A stretch of 64,000 bases of DNA. It comes from Thalassospira lohafexi (GTDB taxonomy: Bacteria; Pseudomonadota; Alphaproteobacteria; Rhodospirillales; Thalassospiraceae). The translations under genes and the position numbers were made by a program. Under the pieces are notes generated by a model that had not been told where the DNA came from, made no database searches, and worked only from the letters and a program-made list of their open reading frames with translations. Location: assembly GCF_002844275.1 (NCBI RefSeq), contig NZ_NXGX01000004.1:310001-374000 (forward strand), in the 5' to 3' direction. Below are positions 25,418 through 34,165 of the stretch, piece by piece (the first letter of the stretch is position 1; every line of letters starts with the position of its first letter).

Positions 25418-27190
25418 ATGCATAAACTAACAAAGGTTTCCGTCCAAAACTTTAGGTCCATTCGTGAGGCAGACTTTGCTTTGTCTGAATATACGGCATT
25501 GGTCGGGAATAATAATGTCGGTAAATCGAACCTATTAAAGGCAATTGGATGGCTACTAAAAAAATCTAGCTTACAGGCTGGCGATTTCTGTGATGAGGGA
25601 ATGTCGGTGACGGTGGAAGCTACTATTGATGGAATTGATGAGCGGGTTCTTGGGAGCATAGAGCCGAGGCATCGCGATAGGATCGAACCTCATGTGCGCG
25701 ATGGTAAACTAGTTGTTCGCAGGACACAAATTGCACCAGGGGTCTCGACCAGAGATCTCAATATTGAAGTTTTGGCGGAAGATTTAGACGGTAATCCTAG
25801 TTGGGTGGTAAATCCAAATGGAATTGAAGGTTCTATTTCTGGCTTGCTTCCTGAGCCTATCGTTATTGGAGCTATGGAAAACGCAACTGACGATGTCGCT
25901 AAGTTCTCAAGTACTTCAACGATAGGAAAGCTACTTAAAGAAGTGATCGATCCTATTAGTGCACGATATGCTGAGGAAGTTTCCGAGGCTTTGTCCCCTG
26001 TTGGTGTGAAAATCTCGTCTAATGGTACTGATAAAGATGAGGATTTGCTCAATTTTGACAGAATGATCGCAGATGAGTTGTCACCCTTGTTTCCGGGGGT
26101 ATCAGCAAAGACGCATATTCCGTTGCCTTCTTTTAGTGATTTTTTTAAGGGGGCAACAATTCGAATATCCGAAGGCGACGCTATCGATCAAGAGCGGGAT
26201 GTTGGATCGTTTGGACATGGAGTTCAACGGTCTGTGCAGATAGCGCTTATTAAATGCCTTGCAAGAACAAGGGCAGGAGACAGGAATGCAGGCCGTACGA
26301 CCGTTATTCTGGTTGATGAACCGGAGCTGTATCTTCACCCACAAGCAATTGAGGCAATCAGAGCGGCTTTCGCGGCTCTGGCTGGGAATCAGTATCAATT
26401 AATTTTCTCTACCCACTCGCCAGCAATGATCCACAGAAAAGATGTACCTAACACTCTGTTGATGCGAAGGACAGCCGATCTAGGCACATATGCTCTGCCT
26501 CGTGTAGCAGAGGCTGTGTCGGACGCGATTGAAAACGCTGACCATCAATCAGACATTTTGTTCTCGCTCGGGAACGCATCACGAATTCTTTTCACTGACA
26601 AGGTTGTCTTGTGTGAGGGGAAAACTGAGCGTGTTCTGTTACCTGAGCTGTTCAAAAAGTTGACAGGTCATAGTTTTGACGAACGTAGGATGGCTTTGGT
26701 CGAAGTTGATAGCGTCGATAGCGTTGTTAAGACTCGTCAAATCTTATTGAAAATGGGAATCCCAGTCTTTGCTGTTGTTGATCTAGATTTCGCATGTCGG
26801 GGGGCTATAAAAAATGATCTAATTGATGCGGATAATGGGGATGTCATTTCATGTAAAGAGACTTTTGCCGCTTTGGCAAGCAAGGGTGTCATTAGTCTTG
26901 ATGAGGCTGGTTTGCCGAAAAAACATAATGGCGAACCCGCAGCTCGTGCTTACGAGATGTTAGCTCACGAAAACGCAGCCGCAGTCCTTCAACTTCACCA
27001 ACGTCTCAAAGATGATCATGCAATTTGGGTGTGGCCGATGGGGGCTATCGAAAAGCAACTTGGCTTGGAATCAAAGCAAACTTCCGCTCACAGAGTATTT
27101 GTTGAGCGCCTTGAAGATGAGAACTTCATAGAGCAAATACCGGGTATTGACGGCGTCCGCTCGGTAATGAGTTGGCTGGCCGGTGGCTGA
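25418..27190 (+). CDS. OLD-family ATP-dependent nuclease (AAA ATPase + TOPRIM)
   Basis: The 590-residue protein has an ABC/SMC-type Walker A 'GNNNVGKS' at about 30-37, a signature-like 'SFGHGVQRSVQIAL' at about 267-280, Walker B 'VILVDEPELYLHP' at about 296-308, an H-loop 'STHSPAM', and then a TOPRIM domain with 'VVLCEGKTERVLL' (Glu near 400) and 'VVDLDFA' (Asp pair near 454-456). This is the OLD nuclease layout. GajA of Gabija has the same design, but no UvrD-like gajB is adjacent, so it is a stand-alone OLD (class 1-like) gene. The gene is visibly more AT-rich than its neighbours and uses codons rare in them, which suggests recent transfer. Phage defence is likely by family but not proven. 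Confidence 0.88.
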   Translation: MHKLTKVSVQNFRSIREADFALSEYTALVGNNNVGKSNLLKAIGWLLKKSSLQAGDFCDEGMSVTVEATIDGIDERVLGSIEPRHRDRIEPHVRDGKLVVRRTQIAPGVSTRDLNIEVLAEDLDGNPSWVVNPNGIEGSISGLLPEPIVIGAMENATDDVAKFSSTSTIGKLLKEVIDPISARYAEEVSEALSPVGVKISSNGTDKDEDLLNFDRMIADELSPLFPGVSAKTHIPLPSFSDFFKGATIRISEGDAIDQERDVGSFGHGVQRSVQIALIKCLARTRAGDRNAGRTTVILVDEPELYLHPQAIEAIRAAFAALAGNQYQLIFSTHSPAMIHRKDVPNTLLMRRTADLGTYALPRVAEAVSDAIENADHQSDILFSLGNASRILFTDKVVLCEGKTERVLLPELFKKLTGHSFDERRMALVEVDSVDSVVKTRQILLKMGIPVFAVVDLDFACRGAIKNDLIDADNGDVISCKETFAALASKGVISLDEAGLPKKHNGEPAARAYEMLAHENAAAVLQLHQRLKDDHAIWVWPMGAIEKQLGLESKQTSAHRVFVERLEDENFIEQIPGIDGVRSVMSWLAGG

Positions 27191-27221
27191 TTACATCATC
27201 GCTTCGGCATTTCTTTAGATA

Positions 27222-27249
27222 AAAGCCGGTCGAAATTTCGACCGGCTTT
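27222..27249. terminator. Bidirectional Rho-independent terminator
   Basis: A perfect 28-bp palindrome (AAAGCCGGTCGAAA and its complement) flanked by A- and T-rich bases sits between the OLD gene and the convergent DUF5610-like gene. Confidence 0.85.
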
Positions 27250-27283
27250 CTAATAAATTCCAAACTTGAAGTCGGTCTTGAGG

Positions 27284-27952
27284 TTACCCGTTCGTCCCAT
27301 ACCGCGGCGCATTGCGCTGGGCGTTGGTGGCGGACTCGGCATAGGCTTGGCTCGCCTGTGCGGTCTGGGTGACCTGCGATTGCAGGACCTGCTCGTCACG
27401 TTCCGGGGTTATGTTGGCGGCTTCTTCTGACGGGCTGCTGTTATAAAGCTCGGTCAGGCGCTGCTCGATGGATTTAAGGCCTTCGTTCAGGCGGTCTTCG
27501 GTTTCGGTGATGTTGCCGTTGATTTGCTCATTCAGCGCACCGAGGCCTTCAAGGAACTCACGCGCATCATCAAGGCCGCGTTTAATGCCTTCGCTGGCCT
27601 TTTCGAAAATCTCGCGGGCTTCGCCTTCGGTATCGGAATTGGCCGCAATCAAATCACCAACGCGGGCCAGAATACGATCAGCCACGGCTTCGGGGGTGTA
27701 ATCACTGGGATCGGCACCCTGAATGGAAATGCCGGTTGACGACAGGCTTTCATTGATCGCTGCGACGATCTTATCAGCCGATAAAAGATTGGCCGATTGA
27801 GAGGACAGGGAAACCGATGTCGCGGCCGCAAAGGCCGATGTGCCGTTGTTCCCGGTTTTGTCCGCGTCACTTTGACCGGGCAAATACGATTGCGCCGAGC
27901 GCGAAGAAGCGCCGGTTTGCTGGGACGTCAGGCCGCCAATGGTGATATCCAT
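27284..27952 (-). CDS. DUF5610-like protein, unknown function
   Basis: The 222-residue product starts at the ATG at 27952; the upstream extension is not protein-like. The first 60 residues are Ser/Gly/Gln-rich and look disordered. A helical central region with 'SDYTPEAVADRILARVGDLI' and 'ASEGIKRGLDDAREFLEGLG' resembles the DUF5610 domain found in Rhodospirillales and marine gammaproteobacteria. Coiled-coil character continues to about 180, and the tail is rich in Gln, Ala and Asn. No signal peptide is present. The family assignment is from recall of the motif and needs a profile search. Confidence 0.7.
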   Translation of the reverse strand: MDITIGGLTSQQTGASSRSAQSYLPGQSDADKTGNNGTSAFAAATSVSLSSQSANLLSADKIVAAINESLSSTGISIQGADPSDYTPEAVADRILARVGDLIAANSDTEGEAREIFEKASEGIKRGLDDAREFLEGLGALNEQINGNITETEDRLNEGLKSIEQRLTELYNSSPSEEAANITPERDEQVLQSQVTQTAQASQAYAESATNAQRNAPRYGTNG

Positions 27953-28449
27953 ATTCGTCCTCCCTGGACGAGAGCGTTGAAAGCTGTGCCACACGACTGC
28001 ACGTGGACCCAAGTACTGATGCGCACACCAAATCCGTGCACAATCAACTACTTGGCAAATACCAACCCCTAATATGGCATGAATGGGGGTAAAAATCCAG
28101 TCCTGTGATGGTCTGAGGTTCTGACGAGGGATGGATAACGCGTTAAAAATCGCCCTTCCCGCGCAGGCGGGCAACTCTGGTGTGGGGCATGTGCTGCGAT
28201 GAGGTTCCCGGCGTCATGTTTCATCTTGCGGGAAGGGCGATGTTGTATGGACCAGAACAGTCTGGGCCAAGGGGCAAATTGACAGTATTTGCGCCGATTT
28301 CATGTGATCTGATGTTGCACAGCGGCCAAAGCCCGCTTATGAACACAGGTTCAGATTTATATGTAACCCAATTTGGTATCGCAGGCGCGCTTTTATGATC
28401 CGCGCCCGAGGCCAACAAACGGGCCCCGATAGGCAGGAGTGGATACGGC
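27953..28449. other. Intergenic region with REP-like inverted repeats, 497 nt
   Basis: Between the DUF5610-like gene and leuS lie a perfect 14-bp inverted repeat (28149-28162 and 28228-28241, spacer 65 nt) and a nested CCCGC-GCAG-GCGGG hairpin at 28158-28171. Short frames across the region are not supported by a ribosome-binding site or by protein character. The leuS promoter must lie in the right-hand part. Confidence 0.5.
28149..28241. repeat. REP-like inverted repeat
   Basis: ATCGCCCTTCCCGC at 28149-28162 is repeated in inverted form at 28228-28241 without mismatch. A smaller hairpin sits within the left arm. The GC-rich paired form and intergenic position fit a REP/BIME-like element. Confidence 0.6.
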
Positions 28450-31400
28450 GTGGCGAACTATCAGGACAGTGCGCGGGAATTTGAAAAGCGGTGGCAGGCG
28501 TATTGGCGCGAAAACGATACCTATCGCACCCCCAATCCGGGCGATGCCGATTTTGACGCGACCAAAAAGAAAAGCGTCATCCTTGATATGTTCCCCTATC
28601 CAAGCGGGGTGGGCCTGCATATCGGCCATCCGCTGGGCTATATCGCGACCGATGTGAAGGCGCGCTTTGAGCGCATGCGCGGTTATAATGTGCTTCATTC
28701 CATGGGCTTTGATGCCTTTGGCCTGCCGGCGGAACAATTCGCCATTCAAACCGGCCAGCACCCGCGCATCACCACCGAAGCCAACATCGAAAATATGCTG
28801 CGTCAGCTCCAGGTCATCGGGCTTGGTCATGATCCGCATCGTCGGTTTGCCTCGACCGACGTTGATTATTACAAATGGACGCAGTGGATTTTCCTGCAAC
28901 TTTTCAACAGCTTCTATGACCCGACGATTGAATGGAAAGGCCCGCAAGGCCAGACCATTTCAGGCCGTGCCCGCCCGATTGCCGAGCTGCGCCCGCTTTT
29001 GGAATCCGGCGTCTGGTTGCTTGATGAGGATGGCGTGCCGCAGCCCAAAGCCGTAATTGGCGATGGGACCAAGGCCGAGGGATCGGAAATTGACCGGGCG
29101 ATTGATCGTGGGCGTTTGGCCTATGTCGATGAGGTGCCGGTCAACTGGTGCCCGATGCTGGGCACGGTGCTGTCGAACGAGGAAGTCACCAACGATGGCA
29201 AATCCGAACGTGGTGATTATCCGGTCTATAAACGCCCGCTGAAACAGTGGATGTTGCGCATTACCGATTATGCCGACCGTCTGGTTGGCGATCTGGAAGG
29301 GCTTGATTGGCCCAACGGCGTTGTTGAAATGCAAAAGGGCTGGATCGGGCGTTCGGTTGGCGCACGCGTGAACTTCCCGGTCACCCGCACCGATGGCATC
29401 GAGGACAAAATCGCGGTCTATACCACCCGCCCCGATACCATCTTTGGCGCGACTTATATGGTACTCGCCCCGGAACATCCGTTGGTTGATAAACTGACGA
29501 GCGTGGATGCCAAGGATGCGGTTGCGGCATACCGTGAACAGGTCAAGCTGGCAGGGCCGGTGTCGTCCAAGGACGAAGCCAACCGCGAAAAAACCGGCGT
29601 GTTTATTGGCGCGCATGCCACCAACCCGGTCACCGGCGAAGACATCCCGGTGTGGATTGCCGATTACGTCCTGATGGGCTATGGCACGGGTGCGATCATG
29701 GCCGTACCCGCCGGTGATCAGCGCGATTTTGAATTTGCCCATAAGTTCGATCTGCCGATCAAGGCCACCACCAAGCCATCCGATGGCTGGCTGCGTACCA
29801 ATGCGCCCGATGGCACGGATGATCTTGATAATGCGGCCTTGCTCGCCCTTTATGAAACCGCACCGGGTCAGTTTAAGGTCGCCCAGACCGATACCGGCGA
29901 TACGATCAATTCGGCCAATGACGAAGTCTCGCTAAACGGGCTTTCGACCCCGGATGCCAAGGCGGCGATCATTGACTGGATGGAAGCCAAGAACATTGGC
30001 CGGGGCCGCGTACAGTATAAACTGCGCGACTGGCTGTTTTCGCGTCAACGTTACTGGGGCGAGCCTTTCCCGGTGCTGTTTGATGAAGAAACCGGACAGG
30101 TGCATGGGGTTGCCGAGGCGGCGTTGCCGGTTGTCTTGCCCGAAATGACCGATTTCAAACCGCAATCAAACGAAGACCCCAATTCTGAGCCAGAGCCACC
30201 TTTGGCACGTGCCAAGGACTGGATGGCGGTGACCGGGATTGTGTTGGCTGATGGTTCGGTTCTGCCGGTTGATGCGGCGGTTGGTTCGACCCATACCCAT
30301 GACGGTGCGGACTATGAAGTGCGCGCGTTTAAACGCGATGCCAACTCTATGCCCAACTGGGCCGGGTCGTGCTGGTATTACCTGCGCTATTTCGATGCCA
30401 ACAACACGGACGCCTTTGCATCCGATGCGGCTGCGGCCTATTGGGCCAACACCACCGATGATGCGGGCCATGCCAAGCCGGGGGCTGTTGACCTTTATGT
30501 TGGCGGGGCGGAGCACGCCGTGCTTCACCTGCTGTACTCACGTTTCTGGCATAAGGTTCTGTTTGACCTTGGCCATGTCGGCACGCCCGAGCCGTTCCAG
30601 AAACTGTTTAATCAGGGCATGATTACCGCCGATGCCTACACCGATGCGCGTGGTGTCTATGTTGATATTCACGACGTTGAAATGCGCGATGTCGATGGCA
30701 AAAAGGCACCGTTTAACGCCAAGACCAACGAGGCCCTGACGACCGTTCCGGGCAAGATGGGCAAGCGCTATAAAAACGGCATCCCGCCCGAAGAAATCTG
30801 CGACCAATATACGATTGATACCTTCCGGACCTATGAGATGTATATGGGGCCGCTCGATAGCTCCAAACCGTGGCAGTCCGATGCGATCATTGGCATGATG
30901 CGGTTCCTGTCCAACGTCTGGAAAGTGACCACCCAGATGGAACGCACCGACGCGGTGGATGGCAAGATCGAAACGATCCTGCATAAAACCATTGCCAAGG
31001 TGACCAAGGACGTTGCCGAACTTCGCCATAACACCGCCATTGCCGCCTTGATCGAACTGACCAATGCCCTGACCAAACAGGATGCGGTGCATGATGATCA
31101 TGCCAAGGCACTGGCGTTGATGGTGGCCCCGTTTGCCCCGCATCTGGGCGAGGAGCTTATGAGCCGACTGGCCGCCGACGAGTTTGGCACCAAAAAATCG
31201 GTGATCAAGTTTGACTGGCCGGAATTTGATGCCGAAAAAGCCAAGGATGATGAATTCGAAGTGCCGGTTCAGATCAATGGCAAAAAACGTGCATCGGTGA
31301 TGGTCGCCGCTGGCGCCGATCAGGCAACGGTCGAAGCCCTTGCCAAATCGGACGAAAACATCGCCCGCCATCTTGAAGGCAAGGAGATTGTGAAGGTGAT

Positions 31401-31452
31401 CTACATCGCCAAGCCAACCCCGAAATTGCTCAATATCGTGGTCAAGGGGTAA
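28450..31452 (+). CDS. leuS: Leucyl-tRNA synthetase, long form with altered KMSKS loop
   Basis: The protein is 1000 residues against roughly 860-870 in most proteobacteria. The class I HIGH motif is intact at 57-60 in 'YPSGVGLHIGHPLGY', a form seen in actinobacterial and planctomycete-like LeuRS rather than the usual proteobacterial 'YPSGxxHMGHVRNY'. The editing domain is present ('TTRPDTIFGATYMVLAPEHP' and 'YGTGAIMAVPAGDQRDFEFA'), as are 'WLFSRQRYWGEPFP' and the anticodon-binding tail. The KMSKS loop reads KMGKR at 769-773, replacing two Ser positions. The start is GTG at 28450. It may be the only LeuRS or an acquired second copy; the window cannot decide. A terminator follows. Confidence 0.93.
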   Translation: MANYQDSAREFEKRWQAYWRENDTYRTPNPGDADFDATKKKSVILDMFPYPSGVGLHIGHPLGYIATDVKARFERMRGYNVLHSMGFDAFGLPAEQFAIQTGQHPRITTEANIENMLRQLQVIGLGHDPHRRFASTDVDYYKWTQWIFLQLFNSFYDPTIEWKGPQGQTISGRARPIAELRPLLESGVWLLDEDGVPQPKAVIGDGTKAEGSEIDRAIDRGRLAYVDEVPVNWCPMLGTVLSNEEVTNDGKSERGDYPVYKRPLKQWMLRITDYADRLVGDLEGLDWPNGVVEMQKGWIGRSVGARVNFPVTRTDGIEDKIAVYTTRPDTIFGATYMVLAPEHPLVDKLTSVDAKDAVAAYREQVKLAGPVSSKDEANREKTGVFIGAHATNPVTGEDIPVWIADYVLMGYGTGAIMAVPAGDQRDFEFAHKFDLPIKATTKPSDGWLRTNAPDGTDDLDNAALLALYETAPGQFKVAQTDTGDTINSANDEVSLNGLSTPDAKAAIIDWMEAKNIGRGRVQYKLRDWLFSRQRYWGEPFPVLFDEETGQVHGVAEAALPVVLPEMTDFKPQSNEDPNSEPEPPLARAKDWMAVTGIVLADGSVLPVDAAVGSTHTHDGADYEVRAFKRDANSMPNWAGSCWYYLRYFDANNTDAFASDAAAAYWANTTDDAGHAKPGAVDLYVGGAEHAVLHLLYSRFWHKVLFDLGHVGTPEPFQKLFNQGMITADAYTDARGVYVDIHDVEMRDVDGKKAPFNAKTNEALTTVPGKMGKRYKNGIPPEEICDQYTIDTFRTYEMYMGPLDSSKPWQSDAIIGMMRFLSNVWKVTTQMERTDAVDGKIETILHKTIAKVTKDVAELRHNTAIAALIELTNALTKQDAVHDDHAKALALMVAPFAPHLGEELMSRLAADEFGTKKSVIKFDWPEFDAEKAKDDEFEVPVQINGKKRASVMVAAGADQATVEALAKSDENIARHLEGKEIVKVIYIAKPTPKLLNIVVKG

Positions 31453-31478
31453 GCCCCTTACTGTGATCGGTTTTCAAG

Positions 31479-31513
31479 CAGGGCGCGTTGATATGACGCG
31501 CCCTGTTTTGTTT
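31479..31513 (+). terminator. Rho-independent terminator after leuS
   Basis: A perfect 10-bp stem (CAGGGCGCGT at 31479-31488, ACGCGCCCTG at 31496-31505) with a 7-nt loop is followed by TTTTGTTT. It just reaches the stop codon of the convergent binding-protein gene. Confidence 0.88.
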
Positions 31514-32345
31514 ACCGGGTCTTGTTGGAGCCGGAGGCAACACAGTCCTTGCGCTGGTTTTGCGCCGGGATGTCGCGTTCAAGAAGCGATAAGTCGGGCA
31601 CAACGTCATCTCGCCCAAAAAGGGTCGCTAACGTTCCGTCGCACAGCATGTCATAGAGCGCCAGATTAAATGCCTTCTGGTTCTCAATGCCCTGTCGGTT
31701 GGCCTGAAACAGGGGGAATATATTTTCCGTTGTGACCGAGACATCCGCGATATCAATCACATCGGAAAGACCCAACTGCTCGCGCAGATGAAAGCCCGAG
31801 AACTTTTCAAGGATCGCGGCGTCAAGTCGGCCATTGGCAAGCATGCGCAAAAGCGATTGATCATTGGGGGCGCGTTCAAAATTAACCCCCGCAAGATTGG
31901 TGATGGCGGGGGGATAAGGATAGGCCGACAGGCCAACAGTGTGTCCGGCCAGATTGTCAGGATGTTGAAGGCTGTTCGCGGGAAAGTGGCCTGATTTATA
32001 GAAAATCAGGTTTTCGCGCAGGTAAAAGGGCACGGATGCCAGTGATACCGGTAGGGCGGTCAGCGACGGGAAGGCGCCCAAGGCATCATAATCGCCAGAT
32101 ACAAAGGCCTGAACCGCGCGGCGAGGGGGCGCAACGTCAATCACGATGTCCTTATCCGTGCGCTTGGCGATTTCCTGATACATCTCGATGAAAAATCCCT
32201 CGGTCGGGCCTTCGGCCATCAGCGGGATATAGGGCAGGACAATGCGCACCGGGGTACTGACCGGGGTACTGTCTGCGCGGGCACCGTGGATGCCGACGCC
32301 AAGGCAAAAAACAGCCATGAGAATGATGGAAGATAATTTTCGCAT
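31512..32345 (-). CDS. Periplasmic solute-binding protein family 3-like
   Basis: The 277-residue protein has a cleavable signal peptide ending near 'HGARA' (about residue 24) and a family 3 binding-protein fold: 'IVLPYIPLMAEGPTEGFFIE', 'DVAPPRRAVQAFVSGDYDAL', 'ANGRLDAAILEKFSGF'. No transporter genes accompany it. It is distinct from, and not a close copy of, the pair at 9.3-11.3 kb. The ATG at 32345 is preferred over the upstream TTG. The ligand is unknown. Confidence 0.8.
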   Translation of the reverse strand: MRKLSSIILMAVFCLGVGIHGARADSTPVSTPVRIVLPYIPLMAEGPTEGFFIEMYQEIAKRTDKDIVIDVAPPRRAVQAFVSGDYDALGAFPSLTALPVSLASVPFYLRENLIFYKSGHFPANSLQHPDNLAGHTVGLSAYPYPPAITNLAGVNFERAPNDQSLLRMLANGRLDAAILEKFSGFHLREQLGLSDVIDIADVSVTTENIFPLFQANRQGIENQKAFNLALYDMLCDGTLATLFGRDDVVPDLSLLERDIPAQNQRKDCVASGSNKTR

Positions 32346-32427
32346 GAGCAACGTATTGATTTGCCAAAGATTTATTCTAACACATTTTTTTTTGATTCCT
32401 TAAAGCAGTTTGGGCTTTGCTCTTTTA

Positions 32428-32469
32428 TTGACGGGTATGGCCAGTCTGGCTAGAAGTCAGTCAGACTTC
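32428..32469 (+). promoter_or_regulatory. Putative promoter and overlapping dyads upstream of the nucleotide-sugar dehydrogenase
   Basis: A -35-like TTGACG (32428-32433) and a -10-like TAGAAG (32451-32456) are 17 nt apart. The dyad GAAGTC-AGTCA-GACTTC (32453-32469) overlaps the -10, and AGTCTG/CAGACT form a second, overlapping dyad. The arrangement suggests a regulated start for the polysaccharide locus. Confidence 0.4.
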
Positions 32470-32486
32470 ATTTCAAGGGTTGAGCA

Positions 32487-33776
32487 ATGAGCCACGGGCG
32501 CAAGATTTCTGTTATCGGTCTGGGCTATGTCGGGTTGCCGGTTGCGGTGGCTTTTGGCGCGGCCATCGGGCGCACTGTTGCCTTTGACATTAACAAGGCA
32601 CGTATTGCGCAGCTTAAAGCTGGTCATGATGCCACCGGTGAAGTTGACGCGCATGAGTTGGCGGCAGCCGACCTGTTGCTCAGTGACGATCCGAAGGATC
32701 TGGCGAAGGCCGATTTCCACATCGTCACCGTGCCGACCCCGATTGACAGTTCCAACCGTCCCGATCTGTCCCCACTTCGTTCGGCCTCAAAAACCGTTGG
32801 CGCCATTCTTAAAAAGGGCGACATCGTTGTGTATGAAAGCACGGTTTACCCCGGTGCGACCGAAGAAGTCTGCGTGCCGATCCTTGAAAAGATGTCGGGG
32901 CTGAAGTCGGGCAGTGATTTTACGGTCGGCTATTCGCCCGAAAGGATCAATCCGGGCGACCGCGAACATCGCTTTACCACGATCACCAAGGTTGTCTCGG
33001 GCCAGGACAAGGCGACGCTTGATATTGTGGCTGATGTCTATGGCAGCGTTGTTATGGCAGGCATTCACAAGGCACCAACCATCAAGGCCGCCGAGGCGGC
33101 CAAGGTGATTGAAAATACCCAGCGTGATTTGAATATCGCGCTGATGAATGAATTGTCGCTGATCTTTGACCGGGCGGGGATTGATACCCGTGATGTACTT
33201 GAAGCAGCCGGGACCAAGTGGAACTTCCTGAAATTCACGCCGGGGCTGGTTGGCGGGCATTGCATCGGGGTTGATCCTTATTACCTGACCCATAAATCCG
33301 AAGAACTTGGCTATTACCCGCAGGTGGTTCTGGCCGGGCGTCGGGTGAATGATGGCATGGGCGAGGTTGTTGCCAATAAAGTCATCCGCGCGTTGCTGCG
33401 TAAAGGGGCAACCAAAAACCCGACCGTGACGGTGCTGGGCCTGACCTTTAAGGAAGATGTGCCAGACATCCGCAATACCCGCGTGATTGACATCATCCGA
33501 TCACTGGAAGATGCCGGCATCACGGTTCAGGTCCATGACATGCATGCCGACAAGGCGGAAGTCGCGCATGAGTTTGATGGCTTGAACCTGTGTGGGGATG
33601 ACGACCTTAAACCTGCCGATGCACTGGTGCTGGCGGTATCGCACAAGGAATATGTCGCCAAGGGCTGGCCGCTGGTGCAAAGCCTGTTGAAAGACGGCAA
33701 GGGATTTGTTGCTGATGTGCGTGCTGTTTTGCCGCGTGATGCGGTGCCGGCTGATATCGACCTTTGGCGTCTGTAG
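32487..33776 (+). CDS. UDP-N-acetyl-hexosamine dehydrogenase (TviB/WbpO-like nucleotide-sugar dehydrogenase)
   Basis: The 429-residue protein has the NAD-binding motif 'VIGLGYVGLPVAVAFG', 'STVYPGATEEVC', 'YSPERINPGDREH', and the catalytic Cys259 in 'GGHCIGVDPYYL', diagnostic for UDP-N-acetylglucosamine/galactosamine 6-dehydrogenases. It oxidises UDP-HexNAc at C6 to UDP-HexNAcA, a uronic-acid precursor for polysaccharides. Its position at the edge of the exopolysaccharide locus suggests that it supplies a charged sugar. The exact hexosamine cannot be told from sequence alone. Confidence 0.9.
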   Translation: MSHGRKISVIGLGYVGLPVAVAFGAAIGRTVAFDINKARIAQLKAGHDATGEVDAHELAAADLLLSDDPKDLAKADFHIVTVPTPIDSSNRPDLSPLRSASKTVGAILKKGDIVVYESTVYPGATEEVCVPILEKMSGLKSGSDFTVGYSPERINPGDREHRFTTITKVVSGQDKATLDIVADVYGSVVMAGIHKAPTIKAAEAAKVIENTQRDLNIALMNELSLIFDRAGIDTRDVLEAAGTKWNFLKFTPGLVGGHCIGVDPYYLTHKSEELGYYPQVVLAGRRVNDGMGEVVANKVIRALLRKGATKNPTVTVLGLTFKEDVPDIRNTRVIDIIRSLEDAGITVQVHDMHADKAEVAHEFDGLNLCGDDDLKPADALVLAVSHKEYVAKGWPLVQSLLKDGKGFVADVRAVLPRDAVPADIDLWRL

Positions 33777-33799
33777 ACCGATATAATCGGCCTGATTAT

Positions 33800-34165
33800 T
33801 CATTTTTGGTGAAGAGTAAGCTCGCGCTGCAGTTTCTTGGTTAGTCCTTTGAAAACAATGCGGTGCGAACTTTCGATGTGACTTCTAAGGTCATCATCAT
33901 CAAGCCCCGGTTCGTCAAAATGCTGAATCCATTTCATCCCACGCGACGCCAGATAGGGCGCCGGGCGCAAACCGGGTTGATCCTTTAGGACCTCGTATCC
34001 GATTTCGGACGTTTTAAACGTGATGCCCAGCGTATCGGTTTTGGTCCAGCCGCCGATGGCGAAAACCTTGCCGCCGACTTTCCAGACATCCGCACCACCC
34101 CATTGCACCACATGGGTTGTATGGGGCAGGGATTTGCAAAAATCGTTGAACTCGTCACGGGTCAT
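33800..34165 (-). CDS. MmcQ/YjbR-family protein
   Basis: The 121-residue protein has the CyaY-like MmcQ/YjbR fold: 'TRDEFNDFCKSLPHTTH', 'WKVGGKVFAI', 'ITFKTSEIGYEVL' and 'GLRPAPYLASRGMKWIQ'. Family members are small proteins of unresolved role, sometimes called DNA-binding. I chose the ATG at 34165, which overlaps the end of the preceding glycosyltransferase gene by 11 nt, so it is the last gene of that operon. A link to polysaccharide synthesis is only positional. Confidence 0.8.
   Translation of the reverse strand: MTRDEFNDFCKSLPHTTHVVQWGGADVWKVGGKVFAIGGWTKTDTLGITFKTSEIGYEVLKDQPGLRPAPYLASRGMKWIQHFDEPGLDDDDLRSHIESSHRIVFKGLTKKLQRELTLHQK

Noticed and set aside
25418..27190. Calling the OLD-family gene a Gabija system
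   Set aside because: No UvrD/GajB-like helicase gene is adjacent on either side, so a Gabija pair cannot be supported.
30538..31371. A 277-codon antisense frame inside leuS
   Set aside because: It lies wholly within the certain leuS coding sequence and has no recognisable domain or ribosome-binding site.
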